This document shows positions 25,941 through 33,943 of a stretch of 64,000 nucleotides of DNA, piece by piece; the first letter of the stretch is position 1; each line of letters begins with the position of its first letter. The notes beneath the pieces are model-generated. The model searched no databases, was not told the DNA's origin, and saw only the letters and a program-made list of their open reading frames with translations. The translations under genes were made by a program, and so were the position numbers. Source of the DNA: Prevotella sp. (GTDB lineage: Bacteria; Bacteroidota; Bacteroidia; Bacteroidales; Bacteroidaceae); NCBI GenBank assembly GCA_016901395.1, contig JAEAMQ010000024.1:84682-148681 (forward strand), read 5' to 3'.

Positions 25941-26924
25941 CTATCGGGAGGCTCTGCCCCTCTTCGGTTCTTTATAAACCTTGCTCCAGAAGAGGTAGAA
26001 GGCGATGCCGAAGAGTAGTCCGGCAAACACGTCGATGGCGTAGTGGGCACGGATATAGACCGTGGCCAGGCAGATGAGCGTGGCAAAAGGCAGGATCGAG
26101 AAGAAGAGTTTGCGGCTTCCCGAACGCCAGGCCAGCAGCAAACAAACCACCGATATGCCCACGTGGGAACTCGGGAAGGCTGCCGTGGGACGTTCGCCGG
26201 AGTTGTGGGCGGCAGCCACCAGTTGATAGAAAATGCCGTCTTTGTAGCCCGGCGATGGCAACATCTCCATGTGGTTGCAGAAATAATCATGCACGTTGGG
26301 GAACACGCCTTTGGCGATCTGGTCCAGTCCCACGGCCTTGTAATAATACATTGGGCCTGTGACGGGCAGGATGTCATAGATGAGATAGAATGCAAAAAAC
26401 GATGCCAGGATGATGAATGCTGCCCGCTCAAAATCTTTGTAACGCTGGAAAAAGTAGTAGAGCGTCACGGCTGCGATAATCGGGAAATAGCTCGCATAGG
26501 CCATATCCATCAGCTCGCTCATCCATATCTGTGGCCAGTCCTCGCAGAAAGTCAGGGCCGGCTGAAACCCGAAAATGCTCTGTTCGGCCCGTGCAAACAC
26601 GTGGTCGAGATTGGGAAAGAGGCAGTTCAACAGGTAGGTGTCTGAGTACCACCAGCTCAACATGGCCAGCTGCGCCACGACACGGAGCAACCGTGTGAGC
26701 CTGCAGGGCACCAGCCGAAACACCACCCACATGCCGAGGGTGATGGAAGCCATGCGCACCCGCCCCCATATCATGGCATCAGGGTTGTGGAGTTTGGTCA
26801 TGCCAAAGAGCACGAGGAGCAGCGTCACCACCGTATAGGCAATGATAATCCATTCCAAACCCATAAGACCCTTGGGGGCCTTTTTCTCCAATTCAATGTA
26901 TTTTTTTAAGTTCATGCTTTTCAA
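25941..26924 (-). CDS. PAP2-family integral membrane phosphatase/transferase (AUR1-like)
   Basis: The 327-residue protein has about seven membrane helices (first at WIIIAYTVVTLLLVLFG). PAP2 motifs are PSSHVG, which supplies the catalytic-site His, and RAHYAIDVFAG, which supplies the nucleophilic His and Asp. The first motif (K-x6-RP) is replaced by SGERPTAAF-type sequence. Members dephosphorylate lipid phosphates or, in the AUR1/inositol-phosphorylceramide branch, transfer headgroups. The luminal loop DILPVTGPMYYYK resembles the AUR1-type group. It follows the SDR gene by 6 bp, so both probably act on the same lipid; a sphingolipid or phospholipid headgroup step is inferred. MNLKKY at 26915 is an alternative start. 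Confidence 0.82.
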   Translation of the reverse strand: MKSMNLKKYIELEKKAPKGLMGLEWIIIAYTVVTLLLVLFGMTKLHNPDAMIWGRVRMASITLGMWVVFRLVPCRLTRLLRVVAQLAMLSWWYSDTYLLNCLFPNLDHVFARAEQSIFGFQPALTFCEDWPQIWMSELMDMAYASYFPIIAAVTLYYFFQRYKDFERAAFIILASFFAFYLIYDILPVTGPMYYYKAVGLDQIAKGVFPNVHDYFCNHMEMLPSPGYKDGIFYQLVAAAHNSGERPTAAFPSSHVGISVVCLLLAWRSGSRKLFFSILPFATLICLATVYIRAHYAIDVFAGLLFGIAFYLFWSKVYKEPKRGRASR

Positions 26925-26930
26925 AGGCCA

Positions 26931-27926
26931 TTAGAGCCAGTGATTTTCTTTATACCACGCCATTGTCTCCCTGACGCCTTGCTGCAGTCCGAAATGCGGA
27001 TGATAGCCCAGTTCGTCACAGGCCGGCTCGATGTTACATCGCCAGTTGCGTTGTTTCAGAATGTTGTATTTGTCATTATTGAGGGCGGAAGTCTTGCCGG
27101 TCATCCGACCGATATACTCGCCAAAGAATGTCACCACCTTGAGCACCCACACCGGAGCCTTGATTCTGATCCACCAGGGATGGCCCAGTTCGTCGTGGAT
27201 ATAGTCGCTGAAGGTGCTGCTCTGGTACACGTTGCCGTCTGAAAGGAAGTATTTGCGTCCCGACATGCCGCGGTCGAGGGCCAGGAATACGGCCTGCACC
27301 ACGTCGGCCACATAGACGAAGGTGATGTCCTGCCGCTTAAATCCCACGCTGAAATCCACATGTTCCTTGATGCTCTTGGCCATGAGAAAATAGTCTTTCT
27401 CACGCGGGCCATATACGCCCGTGGGTCGAAGGATGATATAGTTGAAGTCGTTTCCGATGGAGTCGAGATATCGTTCGGTCTTGAGTTTGCTCTGGCCGTA
27501 GGCGGTATTGGGGTGCGGAATATCGCTCTCCTCAATCTCCTGATAGGGGCGTTGCTCCCTGATGGCCCCATAGACACTCAGCGAACTGAGGTAGATAAAC
27601 CGTTTCAGGGGCATCTGCAACTTCAGGATGGCCTGTACCAGATTGACCGTTCCCTGATAGTTCACGTTGAAGAAGTCGTCGCTTTTGAGACATTTCGTCA
27701 CGCCGGCGGCATGCACCACGTAGTCGAACTCATGTTCCCGGAGCTGCTCCATGAGCCTTTCCTCCGACGAGAAATCCAGTTCGATGAAGTGGATGCGGCT
27801 GTCCTGCAGATACTCTCGGGAGCTGCTTTTCCTCACCGCAGCCCAAGTTTCAAATCCCTGGCGCAGTGCTTCTTCCACTATGAAACTGCCAATGAAACCG
27901 CTGGCACCGGTTACAAGTATCTTCAT
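26931..27926 (-). CDS. Extended SDR / NAD(P)-dependent epimerase-like reductase
   Basis: The 331-residue Rossmann protein has GASGFIGS (residues 7-14) for NAD(P) binding and the catalytic YGQSK (Tyr-x3-Lys) plus a Ser in YLSSLSVYG. Annotation pipelines usually call such proteins NAD-dependent epimerases. In Bacteroides, one relative of this kind has been linked to 3-ketosphinganine reduction. With a PAP2/AUR1-like enzyme 6 bp downstream, a sphingolipid role is an attractive hypothesis, but nucleotide-sugar or dihydroflavonol-like reduction fits the family equally well. Its start codon overlaps the PIN gene stop by 4 bp. Confidence 0.8.
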   Translation of the reverse strand: MKILVTGASGFIGSFIVEEALRQGFETWAAVRKSSSREYLQDSRIHFIELDFSSEERLMEQLREHEFDYVVHAAGVTKCLKSDDFFNVNYQGTVNLVQAILKLQMPLKRFIYLSSLSVYGAIREQRPYQEIEESDIPHPNTAYGQSKLKTERYLDSIGNDFNYIILRPTGVYGPREKDYFLMAKSIKEHVDFSVGFKRQDITFVYVADVVQAVFLALDRGMSGRKYFLSDGNVYQSSTFSDYIHDELGHPWWIRIKAPVWVLKVVTFFGEYIGRMTGKTSALNNDKYNILKQRNWRCNIEPACDELGYHPHFGLQQGVRETMAWYKENHWL

Positions 27927-28345
27927 TGGAGCGTGAAAAACTGATTAAAGAACTCTGAGGCCGTCATCACGGGCACCTCTCCCGTCTGTGGGAAGTGCTT
28001 TTTGTTATTAGTGATAATCACCTTACACTCTGATCCAAGAGCGGAATAATATTGCAAGGTGTCCTCAGCATCAGGTGAAATCGACTGAAAAGCCTGATCA
28101 AATTCTATCTCACCCATAGGTGAAATGTGGATAAGCTGTCTCAATTCCTTGACGCTTTCAAATACCCTTTCATATCCCAAGTATTTTCTCAGGATATAAA
28201 TACAATTGACAAAGGTCAGCGAAGAGGCAAACAACTGAATACGGTTTTCGCTGCTCAACTGCAGCAAGTTCAATTCAATTTGATAGCCTTCTCTCTTTTG
28301 CAAAATGTCAATAATGACATTGGTGTCAAGGAATACATTCATCAT
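27923..28345 (-). CDS. PIN-domain protein, probable toxin of a VapBC-like pair
   Basis: The 140-residue protein opens with NVFLDTNVIIDIL (first PIN acid) and contains DAEDTLQYYSAL (third acid) and CKVIITNNKKHF. The last motif normally reads TRNxKDF, so the fourth acidic residue appears to be replaced by His here. Active PIN toxins are Mg-dependent RNases that cut tRNA or rRNA. The replaced acid may weaken activity, though many Bacteroidetes PIN proteins deviate. Its start overlaps the upstream small gene by 4 bp (toxin after antitoxin), and its stop overlaps the SDR start by 4 bp, which ties the pair to the lipid genes. Confidence 0.8.
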   Translation of the reverse strand: MMNVFLDTNVIIDILQKREGYQIELNLLQLSSENRIQLFASSLTFVNCIYILRKYLGYERVFESVKELRQLIHISPMGEIEFDQAFQSISPDAEDTLQYYSALGSECKVIITNNKKHFPQTGEVPVMTASEFFNQFFTLQ

Positions 28346-28662
28346 AGACCGTACTTCTCCTTTAAATATTCGGTTCTGTAACGGTCACCATTCATGTCTT
28401 CTGTCTCATTGGCAATGTCTGGATTTTGCTCCGCAGGTATGATTCCGGCCAAACGCTGAACCATAGGAGACATTTCCTCAACCTCCCGCATCCGATAAAC
28501 GGGTTTGGCGTTATCGTCGGGAGAAGTCATTTCACCATCCTCCAAGGCGGCTTCCTCGTTGAGTTTCGATGCAAGCAGTCTCTTATCATCGGGAGTAAGC
28601 GGCAACTGTCGCAAATACCCGAGTATGGAATTGATGGAATGATTGGTGTTCGCTGTGTTCAT
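28342..28662 (-). CDS. Probable antitoxin partner of the PIN protein
   Basis: The 106-residue, strongly acidic protein has an N-terminal helical part (SINSILGYLRQLPLTPDDKRLLASKLNEE) and a less ordered C-terminal half with charged segments. I do not recognise a DNA-binding family by name. The call rests on position: first gene of the operon, overlapping the PIN gene by 4 bp, small and acidic, with its own consensus promoter. The C-terminal tail (RYRTEYLKEKYGL) would be the toxin-wrapping region if it behaves like other VapB proteins. Confidence 0.65.
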   Translation of the reverse strand: MNTANTNHSINSILGYLRQLPLTPDDKRLLASKLNEEAALEDGEMTSPDDNAKPVYRMREVEEMSPMVQRLAGIIPAEQNPDIANETEDMNGDRYRTEYLKEKYGL

Positions 28663-28687
28663 TGATAATCCTCCAATATTCAGGTTA

Positions 28688-28718
28688 CAAAGTTACTACA
28701 TTTCCAATGAATTGCAAA
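28688..28718 (-). promoter_or_regulatory. Promoter of the toxin-antitoxin / SDR / PAP2 operon
   Basis: Minus strand: TTTG (28715-28718), 19 bp, TAACTTTG (28688-28695), a full consensus match. The leader is about 20 nt. Confidence 0.8.
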
Positions 28719-28799
28719 ATAATCAAAATGAAATTAGGATACTTCAATTCTTTTTTGTTAATTTGCATACAATTGTATATTACTTAAAACCAACAAACT

Positions 28800-30995
28800 A
28801 TGGGAAAAGGAAAGAAAGGCGGCAAGCGCATGACGAAGAAGCAACTGGCCGAAATCATCGAACAGTACTTCACGACACAGCCGGGGAAAACACTATCGTT
28901 TAAGGAGATATTCCGTAGTCTTCGCCTTGACACACATCCGCTGAAGATGTTGGCCATCGATATCATGGAGGAGATGGCATGGGACGACTTCATCACCAAG
29001 GTCAGCGACAACTCATACGCACTCAATACCAAGGGACAGGTACAGGAAGGTAAGTTCATCCGCAAGTCGAATGGCAAAAACTCCTTTATCCCCGACGGCG
29101 ACGACAAGCCCATCTTCGTGGCTGAGCGCAACTCGATGTCGGCCCTCACCGGCGACCGGGTGCGCGTGTCGTTCATGGCACGACGCCAGAAACACATCAA
29201 GGAGGCGCAGGTCATCGCCATTCTCCAGCGTGCCAAGGACACCTTCGTGGGTCGTCTGCGCGTGAGCAAGGACATCGCGTTCCTCGTGCCGCAGAACGAC
29301 AACTTCGTGCACGACGTGCTCATTCCCAAGAACAAACTCAAGGGAGGCAAGGACGGCGAGAAGGCTTTGGTGCGTATCACCCAGTGGCCCGACGCCGAGC
29401 ATCGCAACATTGTGGGCGAGGTGACCGACGTGCTCGGACAGAGCGGCGACAACGATGTGGAGATGAACACTATCCTGGCGCAGTATGGTCTGCCCTACAA
29501 ATATCCCAAGGCCGTGGAGGATGCGGCCGACAAAATTACCGGCGAGATCACGCCGCAGGACATTGCCGAGCGCGAGGATTTCCGTCAGACATGGACCTGC
29601 ACCATCGACCCCGCCGATGCCAAGGACTTCGACGACGCCCTCTCCATCAAACGACTGGACAACGGACTCTATGAGGTGGGCGTGCATATCGCCGACGTTT
29701 CCCACTACGTGACCGAGGGAAGCATCATCGACAAGGAGGCCGTGAAGCGTGCCACGAGCATCTATCTCGTAGACCGCACCATCCCGATGCTCCCCGAGCA
29801 CCTCTGCAACTTTGTCTGCTCACTGCGTCCCGACGAGGAGAAACTCACCTACAGCGCCGTGTTCGACCTCGACGAGGATGCCGAAGTGCGCAACTATCGC
29901 ATCGTGCACACCATCATCAAGTCCAACCGCCGCTATGCCTACGAGGAGGCCCAGCAGATTCTTGAGGACAACGGCGTGGTGGACGGCACCGGTCAGCCGG
30001 CACCCGACCCCAAGGGACGCGGCTACAAGGGCGACTACGGTTGGGAGATTTGCACCCTCGACCGACTCGCCAAGAAACTGCGTGAGAAGCGTTTCAAGAA
30101 CGGCGCGGTGAACTTCGACTCCGAGGAACTGCACTTCGACATCGACGAGCAGGGCCATCCTACACGCTGCTATTTCAAGCGGTCGAAGGATGCCAACAAA
30201 CTCATCGAGGAGTTTATGTTGCTCGCCAACCGCATCGTGGCAGAGAGTGTGGGCAAGAAACAGCGCGGCAAGACGCCGAAGGTGCTGCCCTACCGCATCC
30301 ACGACAACCCCGACCCGCAGAAGATGGAGACACTGCGCGAGTTTATCGCGAAGTTCGGCTACAAAGTGAAGACCGACGGCACGAAAGGCGCTATGGCCCG
30401 CAGCATCAACAAACTCCTGGGCGATGTCGAGGGCAAGCGTGAGGAGAAACTCGTGCAGAGCGTGGCCCTGAGAGCGATGATGAAGGCCAAATACAGTGTG
30501 CACAACATCGGACACTTCGGGCTTGCCTTCGAATACTACACGCATTTCACGTCTCCCATCCGCCGCTATCCGGACACGATGGTCCACCGTCTGCTCACCA
30601 AGTATCAGGCCGGAGGCCGTTCGGCCAACGAGAAGCGCTACGAGGAACTGTGCGAGCACTGCTCCGACATGGAACAGATCGCCCAGAATGCCGAGCGCGA
30701 CTCCATTAAATATAAGATGGTGGAGTTTATGGGCGACAAGCTGGGTGAGGAGTATGACGCTCACATCAGTGGCATCACGAGCTATGGCATCTATGCCGAG
30801 ATTGACGAGAACCACTGCGAGGGCATGGTGCCCATGCGCGACCTCGACGACGACTACTATGACTTCGACGAGAAAAACTTCCTGCTCCGCGGTCGTCGCC
30901 ATCACCACAAGTATCAGTTGGGCGACCCCGTGCGCATCAAGGTGGCCAAAGCCAATCTGGAGAAGCGACAGCTCGACTTCACCTTGGCTAAGTAG
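28800..30995 (+). CDS. rnr: Ribonuclease R
   Basis: The 731-residue 3'-to-5' exoribonuclease degrades structured RNA. Domain order: basic N-terminal helix-turn-helix (KKQLAEIIEQYF), cold-shock domains (about 75-240), the RNB catalytic domain with DPADAKDFDDALS near residue 270 supplying the Mg-binding aspartates, and a C-terminal S1 domain (GEEYDAHISGITSYGIYAEI). Length is normal for Bacteroidales. The N-terminus GKGKKGGKRMTKK is strongly basic. The upstream TTAATTTG (28758-28765) is a weak -7 element. It is a single gene, with a long gene-free stretch behind it. Confidence 0.96.
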   Translation: MGKGKKGGKRMTKKQLAEIIEQYFTTQPGKTLSFKEIFRSLRLDTHPLKMLAIDIMEEMAWDDFITKVSDNSYALNTKGQVQEGKFIRKSNGKNSFIPDGDDKPIFVAERNSMSALTGDRVRVSFMARRQKHIKEAQVIAILQRAKDTFVGRLRVSKDIAFLVPQNDNFVHDVLIPKNKLKGGKDGEKALVRITQWPDAEHRNIVGEVTDVLGQSGDNDVEMNTILAQYGLPYKYPKAVEDAADKITGEITPQDIAEREDFRQTWTCTIDPADAKDFDDALSIKRLDNGLYEVGVHIADVSHYVTEGSIIDKEAVKRATSIYLVDRTIPMLPEHLCNFVCSLRPDEEKLTYSAVFDLDEDAEVRNYRIVHTIIKSNRRYAYEEAQQILEDNGVVDGTGQPAPDPKGRGYKGDYGWEICTLDRLAKKLREKRFKNGAVNFDSEELHFDIDEQGHPTRCYFKRSKDANKLIEEFMLLANRIVAESVGKKQRGKTPKVLPYRIHDNPDPQKMETLREFIAKFGYKVKTDGTKGAMARSINKLLGDVEGKREEKLVQSVALRAMMKAKYSVHNIGHFGLAFEYYTHFTSPIRRYPDTMVHRLLTKYQAGGRSANEKRYEELCEHCSDMEQIAQNAERDSIKYKMVEFMGDKLGEEYDAHISGITSYGIYAEIDENHCEGMVPMRDLDDDYYDFDEKNFLLRGRRHHHKYQLGDPVRIKVAKANLEKRQLDFTLAK

Positions 30996-31187
30996 CAGGC
31001 GTTCGGTATGCCCCTGTCTATGGTATAAGGAAGTCTCTTTGCTGCATTCAATGCCGATGAACGATAATGGATTTTCAGGATGATGCCAGGTGTTTCGTGC
31101 CTGTATGCAATGCAAGCCACATTGTGACTGAAAGGTAAAATAATCATCGGAGAGGATGCCCAAGGGACTACAGGGCAAAAAAATATA

Positions 31188-31221
31188 GAAGCCGTCTCAG
31201 CAGGAATGCTGGGGCGGCTTC
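31188..31221 (-). terminator. Terminator left behind by the receptor pseudogene
   Basis: A 15-bp stem (31188-31202 with 31207-31221, two G-U pairs) has loop GGAA on the plus strand. The T-run lies on the minus-strand exit (A7 at 31177-31183). The stem core CTCAGCA..TGCT is nearly the same as in the terminator at 49731. Confidence 0.75.
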
Positions 31222-31257
31222 TTGTATAAAGAGGGAGAGAGGGGGCAGGTGCGACAA

Positions 31258-31384
31258 GTCGGCACAGATATTTACCCTTCAACACATATACCAGCTGCAC
31301 CTGATATTCTGTTGATGGTTGCAGATAGGGGTTGCCTGTCACCTCATTATACACATTGTTGCTGTAGGTGGTGAAGTTGGTCAT
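31258..31384 (-). pseudogene. Remnant of the C-terminal end of an outer-membrane beta-barrel receptor
   Basis: The minus-strand frame reads MTNFTTYSNNVYNEVTG then NPYLQPSTEYQVQLVYVL then KGKYL, which resembles the conserved end region of outer-membrane receptor barrels (TGNPxLxPSxxYxxxLxYxLKxKY). Reading upstream in the same frame, stop codons interrupt within 20 residues (VPDY-stop-AMTNF, and another before WHW), and downstream the similarity fades. No start, plug domain or signal peptide remains. The terminator at 31188 is in the right place and orientation for the lost gene. Confidence 0.6.
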
Positions 31385-31728
31385 GGCCTAATAGTCGGGG
31401 ACCACTGTCACCAGAAAGTTGGGTAGAGGTACCCAATGCCATCAGGAGGAGATTTTGTCGAATGGGGAATGTTGGTTTGTCTTTATCCGAGATAGATGGT
31501 AGGAAACTTGGAGAAGACGGGGGGAGTGTCAAGATTATTCTGAAAAAACAGGGAGAAGGAAAACGACTGTTATAGATGTGGATTGAGATGAAAGGATGGG
31601 AGAAACGAGGAGATGAGTGGCCGGAAAGGTGGTGAAAGGGCTGTTTTTACCATTTTTTCTTACTATTTTATGCTTGTTTTGAATGAAAAATGGCGTTTAG
31701 GAAGTGGGAAAAGATAGAGATTGGGGTG

Positions 31729-31794
31729 CGATTACTATCGAATCGTGTGTCGATTAGTACCTAATCGCAAGATGATTAGTATCGAATCGTGATG
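31729..31794. repeat. Tandem array, three 22-bp degenerate units
   Basis: Units at 31729-31750, 31751-31772 and 31773-31794 share GATTA(C/G)TA followed by C(G/T)AATCG. The middle unit holds the palindrome GATTAG-TAC-CTAATC. The words are close to those of the array at 42551. The array lies between the receptor remnant and the kduI promoter. Confidence 0.85.
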
Positions 31795-32035
31795 GTATTT
31801 TTACTCTATTTTTGCAACTTGTTTATAATGAGGCAGTTATAAAAATGCTTCTTTTTGGCCAAATTTCGTGCGAGAGACTTGGCGATGGCCGTTAAATGTT
31901 AAAATGAAGAAGTTCTTTCAATTTTTTTCATCGGTGATTTACGGCATGATAAGGTGTGCTGAGAATTTGGCGATGAAAATAAGTAAACAGGCCGAAAGAA
32001 ACGTAAAGATAATGAAAGGGTTTAAAAATAAATTG

Positions 32036-32043
32036 CTATCTTT
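32036..32043 (+). promoter_or_regulatory. -7 element of the kduI-kduD promoter
   Basis: TATCTTTG, about 90 bp upstream of the kduI ATG, giving a leader of roughly 80 nt. The -33 region (AAGGGTTTAAAA) is not a clear match. Confidence 0.55.
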
Positions 32044-32132
32044 GCAGAAGATAGGTTACGCTAAACCATAAGAGGAGAAGTTCTCATGGTGTTTGCATGA
32101 TTCTGTCTTTGCAAGAAACAAACTCGGGACTT

Positions 32133-32978
32133 ATGAAAACAAACTATGAACTCCGTTATGCCGCTAATCCGGTAGACGCGAAGAGCTATGATACTACCCG
32201 TTTGCGTCACGATTTCCTTATAGCAAGGCTGTTTGCCAAGGATGAAGTGAATATGGTTTATTCGATGTATGACCGCCTGATAGTGGGCGGGGCGATGCCG
32301 GTAGATGAGGCGTTGAGGCTCGAAGCCATAGACCCGCTGAAGGCCCAATGGTTTACCGAGCGCCGCGAGATAGGCGTGTTCAACGTGGGAATGGGCGACG
32401 GCGAGGTGCGTGTGGGCGACGAAACCTACACGCTGGGTTATAAGGAGGCCCTGTATATCGGGCGTGGCGAGAGAGACGTGACATTCATGAGCAAATCAAA
32501 AAATGAACCTGCCTTGTTCTATTTCAACAGTGCGACGGCCCACACGGCCTATCCTTGTCGGCGCGTGACGCGTGACGATGCCGTGAAACTCCACATGGGA
32601 GCGTTGGAGACGAGCAACGAGCGCACCATCAACCGCATGCTGGTGCGTGAGGTGTTGCCCACCTGCCAGCTGCAGATGGGGATGACCGAACTGGAGCCGG
32701 GGAGCGTGTGGAACACCATGCCTGCCCATGTGCACAGCCGGAGAATGGAGGCCTACTTTTATTTTGAGGTGCCCGACGGTCAGGCAGTGTGCCATTTTAT
32801 GGGTGAACCCGAGGAGACACGCCACCTCTGGATGAAGTCTGGAGAAGCCGTGTTGTCGCCCGAATGGAGCATCCACAGTGCTGCTGCCACCCACAACTAT
32901 ACGTTTATCTGGGGCATGGCGGGCGAAAATCTCGACTATAATGATCAGGATTTTTATCCCATCACAGACTTGAAGTAA
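32133..32978 (+). CDS. kduI: 5-dehydro-4-deoxy-D-glucuronate isomerase
   Basis: KduI converts 5-keto-4-deoxyuronate, from pectin or glycosaminoglycan lyase products, to 2,5-diketo-3-deoxygluconate. ATG 32133 (MKTNYELRYAANPVDAKSY) gives 281 residues, the family length; the upstream ATG at 32097 would add 12 unrelated residues. The cupin metal site is visible as HVHSRRMEAYFYF, with a later His in SIHSAA. The second half reads DNDFYPI-like (DYNDQDFYPITDLK), as in other KduI. The next gene, kduD, follows after 26 bp and catalyses the next step. Confidence 0.96.
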   Translation: MKTNYELRYAANPVDAKSYDTTRLRHDFLIARLFAKDEVNMVYSMYDRLIVGGAMPVDEALRLEAIDPLKAQWFTERREIGVFNVGMGDGEVRVGDETYTLGYKEALYIGRGERDVTFMSKSKNEPALFYFNSATAHTAYPCRRVTRDDAVKLHMGALETSNERTINRMLVREVLPTCQLQMGMTELEPGSVWNTMPAHVHSRRMEAYFYFEVPDGQAVCHFMGEPEETRHLWMKSGEAVLSPEWSIHSAAATHNYTFIWGMAGENLDYNDQDFYPITDLK

Positions 32979-33004
32979 TCATTCAAACCTTTAATAACAA
33001 CAAA

Positions 33005-33814
33005 ATGGACAATTTAAACATTTTCTCACTTGCAGGTAAGAACGCATGGGTTACCGGCGCATCTTACGGTATTGGTTTCAACATTGCATCAGCATTTGCA
33101 GCTGCTGGTATCAACCACATTATCTTCAACGATATCAACCAGGAGTTGGTAGACCGCGGTCTGGCTGCCTATAAGGAAGCCGGAATAGAAAATGTGACGG
33201 GCTATGTGTGCGACGTGACGAAGGAAGACGACGTGAAGGCCCTCGTGGAGCGCATCCACAAAGAGGTGGGCAACATTGATATCCTTGTAAACAACGCCGG
33301 TATCATCAAGCGTATCCCCATGCACGAGATGAAGCGTGCCGAGTTCCAGCAGGTAATCGACATCGACCTCGTGGGTCCGTTCATCGTAGCTTCGGCTGTG
33401 TTGCCCGAGATGATGGAGCGCAAGGAGGGTAAGATCATCAACATTTGCTCAATGATGAGCGAGCTGGGTCGTGAGACAGTGTCGGCTTATGCCGCTGCCA
33501 AGGGTGGATTGAAGATGCTCACCCGCAACATCTGCTCGGAGTATGGCGAGTACAACATCCAGTGCAACGGCATCGGTCCGGGCTACATCGCCACACCGCA
33601 GACAGCTCCGCTGCGCGAGCGTCAGGCCGACGGCAGCCGCCATCCGTTTGACAGTTTCATCTGTGCCAAGACTCCGGCCGGCCGTTGGCTCGATCCCTCT
33701 GAGCTGGGTGGCCCCGCTGTGTTCCTCGCCTCTCACGCTTCCGACGCGGTGAATGGCCACGTGCTCTATGTAGACGGTGGTATCCTCGCCTATATCGGCA
33801 AGCAGCCGAAGTAA
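33005..33814 (+). CDS. kduD: 2-dehydro-3-deoxy-D-gluconate 5-dehydrogenase / gluconate 5-dehydrogenase SDR
   Basis: The 269-residue classical SDR has the cofactor site TGASYGIG, NNAG at about 97-100, catalytic Ser in ICSMMSELG and Tyr-x3-Lys in YAAAKGG. It follows kduI directly, so reduction of 2,5-diketo-3-deoxygluconate to KDG is the expected reaction, feeding the KDG kinase/aldolase pathway. By sequence alone gluconate 5-dehydrogenase is indistinguishable. The stop codon abuts the heptamer array at 33815. Confidence 0.93.
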   Translation: MDNLNIFSLAGKNAWVTGASYGIGFNIASAFAAAGINHIIFNDINQELVDRGLAAYKEAGIENVTGYVCDVTKEDDVKALVERIHKEVGNIDILVNNAGIIKRIPMHEMKRAEFQQVIDIDLVGPFIVASAVLPEMMERKEGKIINICSMMSELGRETVSAYAAAKGGLKMLTRNICSEYGEYNIQCNGIGPGYIATPQTAPLRERQADGSRHPFDSFICAKTPAGRWLDPSELGGPAVFLASHASDAVNGHVLYVDGGILAYIGKQPK

Positions 33815-33877
33815 GGTGTTAAGTGGTGGGTGATAGGTGTTAGGTGAATCTTAACACTTACCACCTAACAACTATCA
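33815..33877. repeat. Heptamer array with inverted second half
   Basis: Nine 7-bp units in one phase. The first five are GGTGTTA-like (GGTGTTA, AGTGGTG, GGTGATA, GGTGTTA, GGTGAAT). The next four are the complementary word (CTTAACA, CTTACCA, CCTAACA, ACTATCA). The two halves can pair into a long imperfect hairpin just after the kduD stop. Confidence 0.85.
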
Positions 33878-33893
33878 CCATAAAATAAAATCA

Positions 33894-33923
33894 AAAAAGC
33901 CTGCGAAAAATCGCAGGCTTTTT
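33894..33923. terminator. Bidirectional terminator between kduD and the HU gene
   Basis: A perfect 13-bp stem, AAAAAGCCTGCGA with TCGCAGGCTTTTT, closes a 4-nt A loop. A- and T-runs on both sides serve both convergent genes. Confidence 0.93.
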
Positions 33924-33943
33924 GTTGTGTATTTATCTTTACA

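Larger units (their letters stand above)
30996..32132. other. 1.1-kb gene-poor region (terminator, receptor remnant, 22-bp array, kduI promoter)
   Basis: Between rnr and kduI no intact gene is visible. The content is: a strong hairpin at 31188-31221; a decayed minus-strand outer-membrane-barrel fragment at 31258-31384 with stops just upstream; plain A/G-rich sequence at 31470-31720; the 22-bp array at 31729-31794; and a -7 element at 32036-32043. The 67-codon plus-strand frame at 31868 has no ribosome-binding or compositional support. Confidence 0.7.

Noticed and set aside
29820..31178. 452-codon and 262-codon open frames antisense to rnr
   Set aside because: They mirror the codon pattern of rnr, are low-complexity and valine/histidine-rich, and have no recognisable domain.
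31868..32071. 67-codon plus-strand frame before kduI
   Set aside because: It runs through the kduI -7 element, is lysine-rich because of A-rich DNA, and has no homology I recognise.
32097..32132. Upstream ATG for kduI adding 12 residues
   Set aside because: The extra residues do not resemble KduI, and MKTNYELRY at 32133 matches the family start.
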